Source: Globobulimina sp. (Eukaryota; Foraminifera; Rotaliida). From it: a stretch of 5,682 nt of DNA. Position numbers and translations under genes: made by a program. The stretch covers positions 1-5,682 of the forward strand of contig PIVH01000470.1 in NCBI GenBank assembly GCA_003354225.1, written 5' to 3'. Position 1 is the first letter of the stretch, and every line of letters begins with the position of its first letter. Under the pieces are notes generated by a model. It made no database searches, had not been told where the DNA came from, and worked only from the letters and a program-made list of their open reading frames with translations. Shown here piece after piece: positions 1 through 5,682 of the stretch.

Positions 1-2201
1 TATATATATTTTTTCGATGTAACCCTGCTATCACTGCTCCACCCACCGCTCTTCACTTTGGCATTCTCATAAATGGTGCAAATATCCGCTAAATTCTCAT
101 CACAGATCATCACACTGAACTTGCTCAATAAGGCGCAGCGTTTATAATGCGGCCGATCCCAATGCACAAACTTGATGGGAAACCGCGTCGGAATCTGCAA
201 CTCGTGCACGACTTTCTTACTGTTCACGTCAAACAAGGTCATAAACTCCGCACTCCGCAATATCAACCGATTGATGCCGCCCTCAAATATATAATTCACG
301 TTGCGCTCACTCATTTTGATCTTTTTTTTGCTGACATTCTCCATGTTCTTCAACATAATCTCGCCATCCCCACCCAACACGGCAAACCTATTCCGTGTCA
401 CAAACGCCACACTCTGCCCATTGGTACGATTATTGCTCGACTTATTATTGCCTTTCTTGTCCATCACATACAACTCATACTCGCTCTCCTCGCTCTTACC
501 ACCCTCACTGCTCACACTATCGTAATACATCAAAATATTAATCTCCTGTTCAGAAACACAAAAACGTATTTACATATTGCTATACTTCTACACATAAAAA
601 GAAACATCAAACAGTACCTTACTACTCCGGTTATACGGATTATACAACAAAAAGCGCGGCCGTTTGTTGCGTTTGCTACTGCCGCCGCCGACACTCGATA
701 TGGATTTGTCGCCATGCGCATGCATGTTGGCCCTCGACGGCATCAACGCTTTGTCATTCTGCGTATTTATATTATAACAACGAATGTAGCCGTCGGCGAA
801 ATAATAGATGCTCTCCGGCGGCATATAATAAAACGCCGGCCGTTCCCGACTTAATTTGAATATCAACATTCCATTATCATGCCCGGCGGCCAACAAATTG
901 AGCCTGGGATGCGCCGCTAAGATCCAATAGCGATCGTTATCTCTGCGAAATGCCAGAGGGGGATGGTTGCGGCTGACGTCCCAAACGCGCAACGTCTTAT
1001 CCTCGGAATTAGAAATGATTATATTCTCCTTGGCGTGGAACAATACGCACGAGACGTTGTTCAAATGTCCGCGGTAAGTGGTGGTCTCCCACGCACGGCT
1101 CCCGCTCATGCGCCACACTTTGATTTCGCGGTCGTCCGCGCCGCTCACCACCAGCGACATGGTGGGATGGAAGGCGGCCCAGTTCACGCCGCGAGAGTGC
1201 CCTTCCAACACGAACTTGACCACAGCGTCCACGTTGCCAAACACATCGCTGTTGCCGGTGGCACCGTTGCCGCCCGAACTGCTGCTGCTGCCGCCATAGC
1301 CGCCGCTGCTGCTCGCGCCGAATGTGCTGGCTAGACTGCCGCCGGCGGTCGACATGTCGTCTACGATGGACGTGGAACGTTTGCGTAAACCGCTGATGTC
1401 CCAGACACGGATGGTCTGATCCAACGAGGCGGATAAGATCAAGTCTTCCGTGGCATGCCACTGTGCGCACATTACGTAGTGGTTATGCTGTGTATTTGTT
1501 TTGTTCAGTGCGGGGTTATGGACTTATCCCGGCACAGTGTGTGTTTGTGAGGGGAGGGACAGTGTACATACGCCGGTTAATACTAATAAGCAAGTACGAG
1601 ATTGCCAGTTCCAAATGCGGACAGTTTGGTCGTCGCTGGCGGATAAGACCCACGGATATTGGTTGGGATGGAAGTAGACCGTGCGGATATAATCGAGATG
1701 ACCTGTTGTTTTATATATTGGTTGGTTGGGTTGGGTTGGATTAGGTGTACGTGGTTGCGGTACCGTGTAAGGTGAAAAGGCATCGACGGTTTTGATAATT
1801 CCAGACTTTGACTTTGTAGTCATCGCCACCGGAGACGAAGAGTGGCTGTGTTTTGTGGAAATCGATGCCGCGGACGGGGCCTTTGTGTGTTGTGTAAGTA
1901 TGATTTGTTTTTGGTGTTGACGTGTTTTTTTATTTTATTTTATTATTGGGTTTGGTGTTGGATACCTTCATGTTCTTCAAATGATTCTAAGAGTATCTCC
2001 ATCCTATAATCATATAATTGAATGATGCCATTGTGTAATGAGGCTAAGATCCATGGACCTGTGGGGTTAATAAATGTGTGGTTGTTGGTAGGTTGGTCCA
2101 TGCGATATGTGTTAACAACGGCACATACGATGTGGATGAAAGGCTAAACCCTTTACTCTATTGGTTTTTGCATCAAATTTGCGTAATAGATCCAATTCCA
2201 T
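1..2201 (-). CDS. COPA: Coatomer subunit alpha (alpha-COP), N-terminal part, six exons, 3' end beyond window
   Basis: Alpha-COP is the largest subunit of the COPI coat; its N-terminal WD40 propeller reads dilysine signals on cargo returning from Golgi to ER. Exons are 2201-2129, 2058-1966, 1880-1764, 1702-1572, 1487-618 and 545-24 (602 codons); all junctions are GT-AG and phases 1,1,1,0,0 close exactly. Family-typical stretches appear in order: [10 protein letters not shown] (15-24), [10 protein letters not shown] (26-35), GPVRGIDFH (56-64), [16 protein letters not shown] (69-84), GHLDYIRT (95-102), [18 protein letters not shown] (115-132), MCAQWH (144-149), [15 protein letters not shown] (160-174), [11 protein letters not shown] (238-248), [14 protein letters not shown] (319-332), TRNRFAVL and KVKSGGW in the last exon. 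WD-type repeats fill about residues 14-355; a second propeller follows. The start ATG has a strong context (A at -3, G at +4), sits where family proteins begin, and an in-frame TAG lies upstream (2291-2289). A Ser/Gly-rich loop is inserted at 186-218. The last exon either splices near position 23 or reads to the edge. Confidence 0.96.
546..617 (-). other. alpha-COP intron 5 (72 nt, phase 0)
   Basis: The donor is GTACTG after an AAG codon and the acceptor ends in TTTCTGAACAG. Joining gives [19 protein letters not shown], which keeps the frame into ELYVMDKKG and TRNRFAVL. A better-looking donor (GTAAGG at 622-617) was excluded because it leaves the wrong phase and hits a stop. Unlike the other four, this intron is T-rich (33 of 72). 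Confidence 0.88.
1248..1346 (-). repeat. Low-complexity Ser/Gly-rich coding segment in alpha-COP with an AGC triplet run
   Basis: This segment encodes residues 186-218 of the reconstructed protein, including [15 protein letters not shown]. It contains short AGC and GGC codon runs that read as GCTGCTGCTG and GCCGCC on the plus strand. It lies after WD repeat 4, between ISGLRK and [11 protein letters not shown], where animal and plant proteins carry a shorter variable loop. GC reaches about 75% in positions 1261-1320. Triplet runs suggest growth by replication slippage. Confidence 0.8.
1488..1571 (-). other. alpha-COP intron 4 (84 nt, phase 0)
   Basis: The donor is GTATGT and the acceptor ends in ATACACAG. 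The intron falls between LVLTG and HNHYVMCAQ, exactly reproducing the family's [13 protein letters not shown]. The coding strand is about 69% A+C. The only pyrimidine-rich stretch (TCCCTCCCCTC) is near the donor and not near the acceptor. Confidence 0.94.
1703..1763 (-). other. alpha-COP intron 3 (61 nt, phase 1)
   Basis: The donor is GTACCG and the acceptor ends in AAACAACAG. The intron splits a Gly codon (G|GT), and joining gives [14 protein letters not shown], matching the family's [14 protein letters not shown]. The coding strand is about 82% A+C. It contains a run of CCAAC-type units that read as TTGGG-like units on the plus strand. Confidence 0.93.
1881..1965 (-). other. alpha-COP intron 2 (85 nt, phase 1)
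   Basis: The donor is GTATCC and the acceptor ends in ACACAAAG. The intron splits a Gly codon (G|GC), and joining gives EEHEG-PVRGID, matching the family's DEHDGPVRGID. The coding strand is about 84% A+C with only 11 T in 85 nt, so it lacks any pyrimidine tract. A 10-nt direct repeat (TTTGGTGTTG on the plus strand) occurs twice inside it. Confidence 0.92.
2059..2128 (-). other. alpha-COP intron 1 (70 nt, phase 1)
   Basis: The donor is GTATGT and the acceptor ends in CCCCACAG. The intron splits an Arg codon (C|GT), and joining the exons gives HPH-R-PWIL, matching the family's HPKRPWIL. A+C is about 64% on the coding strand. There is no pyrimidine tract next to the acceptor, only ACCCC. Confidence 0.93.
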
Positions 2202-2375
2202 TCTTTGTTTGTGGTATTGCTCAGTTTTCGTTACCTGAAAACGTTTTTGTAACACTCTGTTATTTCGATGATGACCAGATTTGAATAGCTATATGAACAA
2301 AAAAGCAAAAATAATAATCATATTAAACAACAGCAGCTCAAAAAAATAATATATAATAAAAATATTTACAATTTG
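2202..2375 (-). promoter_or_regulatory. Spacer between 7TM-RGS gene and alpha-COP: 3' end signals of one, promoter/5' UTR of the other
   Basis: This 174-nt AT-rich spacer must hold the end of the 7TM-RGS transcript and the promoter and 5' UTR of alpha-COP. The half nearest the 7TM-RGS stop is T-rich on the coding strand, with TTTTATTATATATTATTTTTTT-like sequence. Closer to alpha-COP are two AG sites after T-rich runs (ATAG at about 2292-2289, TTTTCAG at about 2241-2235) that could be splice acceptors. No unmistakable core promoter element is seen. Confidence 0.4.
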
Positions 2376-4037
2376 TTATTTATTTTTCCACAATTTAACG
2401 AACTCTGAATATAATAAAGTCATTTGATATCTGGAGAATGACGCACTTAATAAACCATGCATTTGAGAACAACAAGGATCAAAAAGAAGATATAAAAATT
2501 TTAATATTTTTTGCGGTGTATTTTTTTGTTTCGTTGTTACAAATTTTGTATAATTGATCCATTCGCCAATATCACCCATCATATTATTTAATTTTGATCT
2601 TTCAGCAAAACTGATATTAATTTCAAATGATGCCGCGGAACATATATATTTTTTATATAAACCATATGCACGGATAATAAATTCAATTTTTTTTGCTTCA
2701 AACGTTGCAGTAACACCATCGATATAAAATTGATGTTCTGCATCCAATTCGCCATAAACAATATGCGATTGCGGCATATTTTTGCTGTCGCGCTGATATT
2801 CGAGCATTAATGCCGTATCCCAGCTGTCCTCGTTATTATTGTTTTCCTTATAATACTCATAGACAGATTCTTTAAATTGCGTCATTTCCAACAACGATAA
2901 TAATATCTCAATGCTAAACTCTTTTTTAAGATGAAACATAAACGAATCAAAGCCGTGTTCATCTCGCAATACATGATTCATACTACATTTGTTTTTATGC
3001 GTTTCTATATCGGCCCTTTCCATCATTTCTATCTCTGTATTCTCGAATGTTTCCGATGCAACGCGCGAAGGTGTTGATGCCGCATTGGCATTGATGGAGA
3101 TCTGATATTCAATATTCAATGCTGATGCTACTTTGTTACCAAGTAAATGTTTTGAAGCGGACAGCCATTTTTCGTTTTTTTTAATCACAAATAACGTTGA
3201 TACCAATATACAAAGCATGTACATTGTAATGAATGCAAAACAAGAAAATAAGCGAAGTGTTAATTTAATATTTTTATCGTGAAATATGAAGGAAAAAGAC
3301 TCAATAATTACAAATACGGACAGACCGAATATGGATAATAATATCAGATAACGTAGTTCTTGATGAATGAAAAAAATATCGCCATATTTTGGGGTTTTGC
3401 AGTATATGACACCCGTAAATATAATACAACATAATGAACAAAATATAGTGCTCATTCCAACGGATAGTTCTCTTAATCGTTTATTTTCTAAAAATATAAA
3501 ATGTAAAATAATCGCGTTTAAGGTGACAAATATGTTTATAATAATTATATATTTTCGCCAATATTTATAATTACCATATTTGTTTTTATTTAAAATGAAC
3601 CAATTATTACTTGCATACATTGTATTTGATTGGATTGGATTAATAATTTTTTTCCATTCCTCTGAATCGATTTGATTCGAATATTGTATGATATAATAAT
3701 TCATGTAACATCTCCATACAAATGACATTGCGCTGTAAAATGAAAATAATACGGCTGGCAATGAAAAATAAGTGTCAATTGTATTTCTATGGGGTACAAT
3801 TGTGGTGCCCCAAATTAATAACAATGGCTGTAAAACGCATATAACGGTGAGGGATGTTGCTGCCATATACAAATTTATCTCAGAATAATGTTTTTTTAAT
3901 ATTACATGATTACGATGCACGAAATATTTATGAATTCCATACAAGCATAATGGCAAATAAATAGCAACACCGATTATTAAAAATATCACAGCACAAACAG
4001 CACTCGAATTATTTAGTTTTGAAGCGAAACCATCCAT
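2376..4037 (-). CDS. Seven-transmembrane protein with C-terminal RGS domain (7TM-RGS)
   Basis: This is a 553-residue intronless ORF. Hydrophobic helices lie near residues 12-33, 55-77, 89-112, 162-183, 190-212, 227-250 and 261-285. Loops 34-54 and 113-161 are rich in Lys/Arg/His, which predicts an outside N terminus (sequons at N9 and N10) and a cytosolic tail. A linker (286-352) leads to an RGS box: VLRDEHGFDSFMFHLKKEF (356-374) and FSIEILLSLLEMTQFK (374-389) match its first helices, LYKKYICSAASFEINI (460-475) the conserved centre, and FDPCCSQMHGLLSASFSRYQ (519-538) the last helices. RGS domains speed GTP hydrolysis by G-alpha; with a 7TM module the plan resembles plant AtRGS1 and protist homologues. 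Residues about 390-447 are an insert in the box. The Asn usual after SEE is Ile378; N474 of EIN is kept. An in-frame TGA directly precedes the ATG, fixing the start. AATAAA overlaps the last two sense codons (2384-2379). The ligand is unknown. Confidence 0.85.
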   Translation of the reverse strand: MDGFASKLNNSSAVCAVIFLIIGVAIYLPLCLYGIHKYFVHRNHVILKKHYSEINLYMAATSLTVICVLQPLLLIWGTTIVPHRNTIDTYFSLPAVLFSFYSAMSFVWRCYMNYYIIQYSNQIDSEEWKKIINPIQSNTMYASNNWFILNKNKYGNYKYWRKYIIIINIFVTLNAIILHFIFLENKRLRELSVGMSTIFCSLCCIIFTGVIYCKTPKYGDIFFIHQELRYLILLSIFGLSVFVIIESFSFIFHDKNIKLTLRLFSCFAFITMYMLCILVSTLFVIKKNEKWLSASKHLLGNKVASALNIEYQISINANAASTPSRVASETFENTEIEMMERADIETHKNKCSMNHVLRDEHGFDSFMFHLKKEFSIEILLSLLEMTQFKESVYEYYKENNNNEDSWDTALMLEYQRDSKNMPQSHIVYGELDAEHQFYIDGVTATFEAKKIEFIIRAYGLYKKYICSAASFEINISFAERSKLNNMMGDIGEWINYTKFVTTKQKNTPQKILKFLYLLFDPCCSQMHGLLSASFSRYQMTLLYSEFVKLWKNK

Positions 4038-4122
4038 TCAATAACTGGAGTCGAAGCACCCCTTTTTGATAAAAGCACTGCAAGTCTGCAAGCAAGCAAG
4101 TGATGTAACAAATGTTCAATGT
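4038..4122 (-). promoter_or_regulatory. 85-nt spacer between sulfotransferase and 7TM-RGS genes
   Basis: This gap must contain the sulfotransferase 3' end and the 7TM-RGS 5' leader. On the coding strand it has a tandem CTTG run ending in TTGCTTGCTTGCAG, then a second TTGCAG a few bases on, both of which look like splice acceptors. No TATA-like motif is evident. The very short distance leaves little room for a separate promoter. Confidence 0.35.
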
Positions 4123-5568
4123 TTAGTTGGTTGAATAGATATTGATGAAACTCTCTCGTTTTGCCACAAACTGGGGATAATCAGGTACGTATCCAAAGCA
4201 TTGATAATCTTGATAATAATACTCGACAATATCATTATAAATTTGTTGGTCAATATAATACCAAATTGGCGGTAGAATATCATTCATATCAAAATCATCT
4301 CTATGCCTATTATTAACATAATATTCATAGATTTTATGCAACCCTAAATGCTCAATAAAATCACTAAATCGATCATAATCCTTATCCCACGACATTGGAC
4401 TTTTCCATCCAAAGCCAACATTCTTTTTCTTTTCATGTTTCTTTTTATTTTTATCATCAAATATAACATCAGAATTATTCCTGAAAAATGCACTGCAAAT
4501 ACTCACCAATTCACTCCAATGTTGTCGTATTCTCTCTTGTTTCCCAATAAAATGCAATTTCGATTTTAATGCACCAAAATATATGGATAAAATTTCTGTT
4601 TGTGATTGAATGTGATCAATTTGCCATAATCTGGTAAAACCATATGGATCGGAGATCAATTCCTTTACAAACATTTTAAATCTATTTGGCTCACCTTTAA
4701 TCAGTGCAAATTTAACAAGTTTGTGTCTTTTACGATGATCAAAGTCTAGCTCATATCTTCTAAATGTTTCATTCTTTATCAGTGCAAACTTCTGCTTCAA
4801 TTCTATCCACAACAAAGCATTTATTGTATAATAACCGCTTATAAATCTATCAATTGGTTCCCGCACAAACGTAAATGAACAATCACTTTGTATCACATTG
4901 ACTCGCTCATTCACTGCGATTTTATGTCCAACATTTCCATATTTATCATAGCCAAAATAACGATTATATTGTTGTAAATATCCTAAAATCGATGTTGAGC
5001 CAGATTTTGCAATCATAAAATATATGGGATATATGTCAGTTAACCAGGTCATATTTTGAGGGATTTCTTGTTTATACACAAGCTTATTTATGGTCATATC
5101 ATGTGTTCGAATCGCTGACCTTTGATCTGTAGGACAAATACGATGATGTTTGTTTGTTCCATTTACAATTCGTTTTGCATTTTCTCGCGTTAATATACCA
5201 CTAAAATAATGACATCTGACTGTTTTACTTAATAACTGCATGTCTGTCATTCCGTATTTATCAGCTAAAGCATTCCGACATTTTTTTAATTTAAATGGAT
5301 TATCGTATAAGGCCGATAAATCATGCGTTTTAGCAGTGTTTTTATGATGTTTTAGCTTAGTTTTGTTGAATGGCTGTGATTTGTGAATAAAATCTAATGC
5401 CAGAATTATATCATTTATATGGCTAACAGTAGTGTTTGAATCTGATAGTTTCTGTATTGATTGAAGCAGATATATTGTGAGGTAGATGGTTGTAGTGATT
5501 AGCATCGCCATTAACAGGCAACACAATATTTTGATAGAACTCCATTTTAGTTTTGTGCGACGTGACAT
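4123..5568 (-). CDS. Type II membrane sulfotransferase (PAPS-dependent, carbohydrate-sulfotransferase type)
   Basis: This is a 481-residue intronless ORF. A short basic N terminus (MSRRTKLKW) and one hydrophobic helix at about 12-36 give the type II signal-anchor layout of Golgi sulfotransferases, with the catalytic domain in the lumen. IYFMIAKSGSTSI (182-194) fits the strand-loop-helix that binds the 5'-phosphosulfate of PAPS. FTFVREPIDRFISGYY (232-247) is the 3'-phosphate motif, with R236 and S244 at the classic eight-residue spacing. HIQSQTEIL (319-327), LHFIGKQERIRQHW (338-351) and the ending DYQCFGYVP (454-462) also fit membrane-bound family 2-type enzymes. Sequons at N45, N68, N136, N172, N266 and N364 suit a luminal protein. 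A Lys-rich stretch (373-382) looks like a surface loop. The acceptor, a glycan, proteoglycan or other hydroxyl, cannot be told. An in-frame TAA two codons before the ATG fixes the start. Sequence is AT-rich like the 7TM-RGS gene. Confidence 0.88.
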   Translation of the reverse strand: MSRRTKLKWSSIKILCCLLMAMLITTTIYLTIYLLQSIQKLSDSNTTVSHINDIILALDFIHKSQPFNKTKLKHHKNTAKTHDLSALYDNPFKLKKCRNALADKYGMTDMQLLSKTVRCHYFSGILTRENAKRIVNGTNKHHRICPTDQRSAIRTHDMTINKLVYKQEIPQNMTWLTDIYPIYFMIAKSGSTSILGYLQQYNRYFGYDKYGNVGHKIAVNERVNVIQSDCSFTFVREPIDRFISGYYTINALLWIELKQKFALIKNETFRRYELDFDHRKRHKLVKFALIKGEPNRFKMFVKELISDPYGFTRLWQIDHIQSQTEILSIYFGALKSKLHFIGKQERIRQHWSELVSICSAFFRNNSDVIFDDKNKKKHEKKKNVGFGWKSPMSWDKDYDRFSDFIEHLGLHKIYEYYVNNRHRDDFDMNDILPPIWYYIDQQIYNDIVEYYYQDYQCFGYVPDYPQFVAKRESFINIYSTN

Positions 5569-5682
5569 ATATTACAGTTTTTTATCTTTGCATTTCTCAC
5601 ACACAAATCCGTAAACCATCCTTGCTCTATTTTAGTTACTCCGTACGCAAAAAACATACAGTTGAAAGTATTAACATACAAA
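5569..5682 (-). promoter_or_regulatory. Upstream region of the sulfotransferase gene (to window edge)
   Basis: This 114-nt region holds the sulfotransferase 5' leader and probably its promoter. It is AT-rich with an A-run (GATAAAAAA on the coding strand, about 5587-5579) just before the gene, and it contains the short upstream ORF. No confident TATA box or other factor site is seen, and nothing from a further upstream gene is recognisable. Confidence 0.3.
5572..5619 (-). other. 15-codon upstream ORF (or first-exon fragment) before the sulfotransferase
   Basis: An ATG at 5619-5617 opens MVYGFVCEKCKDKKL and stops at TAA (5574-5572), three bases before the sulfotransferase ATG and in the same frame. 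It could be a regulatory upstream ORF in the sulfotransferase leader. The piece VCEKCKDKKL resembles the conserved N terminus of CRIPT (VCEKC then KKL), and a GTAATA donor-like site overlaps its end, so a stray first exon is also possible. It is too short to decide and chance is a real option. Confidence 0.25.

Noticed and set aside
617-622. GTAAGG donor in place of GTACTG for intron 5
   Set aside because: It is a better consensus, but it ends the exon in phase 1, and the only nearby acceptors then give an immediate in-frame stop.
147-854. Plus-strand 235-residue open frame
   Set aside because: It runs antisense across alpha-COP exons 5 and 6 and their intron; the protein is low in recognisable motifs, and the minus strand carries clear coatomer homology.
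963-1334. Plus-strand frames opposite the GC-rich alpha-COP exon, including 1078-1299
   Set aside because: GC-rich sequence lacks stops in several frames; the Ala/Pro/Leu-rich translations are shadows of the WD40 exon.
1009-1470. Second minus-strand frame of 153 residues
   Set aside because: It overlaps the alpha-COP exon in another frame, and its Arg/Gln/His-rich translation is a frame-shifted shadow.
2078-2284. Plus-strand 68-residue frame
   Set aside because: It is antisense to alpha-COP exon 1 and intron 1, with no recognisable domain.
3367-3570. Plus-strand 67-residue frame inside the 7TM-RGS gene
   Set aside because: It is antisense to transmembrane helices 4-6; its hydrophobicity simply mirrors the AT-rich coding strand.
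4088-4101. CAAG tandem run as a microsatellite
   Set aside because: Only about three units are present, too few to call a repeat array; it is noted only for its acceptor-like end on the minus strand.
4348-4569. Plus-strand 73-residue frame inside the sulfotransferase gene
   Set aside because: It is antisense to conserved sulfotransferase sequence and has no motif of its own.
2376-5568. Bacterial-style operon of the sulfotransferase and 7TM-RGS genes
   Set aside because: There are no ribosome binding sites, the proteins are eukaryotic in type, and the adjacent gene has spliceosomal introns.
1-5682. tRNA, rRNA, CRISPR array or transposon
   Set aside because: No cloverleaf, rRNA-like conserved core, regularly spaced repeat, transposase or terminal inverted repeat was seen on either strand.

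Overview
This window is eukaryotic nuclear DNA. The proof is a coatomer alpha-subunit (alpha-COP) gene on the minus strand that is cut by five short GT-AG introns of 61-85 nt. All three convincing genes lie head-to-tail on the minus strand and end in TAA, the spacing is tight (85 and 174 nt), and the standard genetic code fits. The organism cannot be fixed from the sequence. A free-living or parasitic protist with a compact, AT-rich genome fits. A rhizarian such as a foraminiferan is a guess based on overall style, not on a diagnostic marker.

Layout in transcription order, from high to low coordinates. Positions 5569-5682 are upstream sequence with a 15-codon upstream ORF. Positions 5568-4123 are an intronless 481-residue type II membrane sulfotransferase with clear PAPS-binding motifs, presumably Golgi. 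Positions 4122-4038 are an 85-nt spacer. Positions 4037-2376 are an intronless 553-residue protein with seven membrane helices followed by a cytosolic RGS domain, that is, a receptor-like regulator of G-protein signalling with a roughly 60-residue insert inside the RGS box. Positions 2375-2202 are a spacer holding the alpha-COP upstream region. Positions 2201-1 are the N-terminal 602 residues of alpha-COP in six exons. The gene runs off the left edge.

The alpha-COP model was built by hand. Exons are 2201-2129, 2058-1966, 1880-1764, 1702-1572, 1487-618 and 545-24. Every junction has GT/AG and the phases (1,1,1,0,0) close exactly, giving an uninterrupted alpha-COP-like protein.

The three genes share no obvious pathway. 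Coatomer cycles dilysine-tagged cargo within the Golgi-ER system where the sulfotransferase would work, but this is a loose cellular link and not evidence of a functional cluster. The most notable points are the 7TM-RGS architecture with its inserted RGS box, the A/C-rich introns without pyrimidine tracts, the sharp GC contrast inside alpha-COP and against its neighbours, and a Cys-x-x-Cys upstream ORF before the sulfotransferase.
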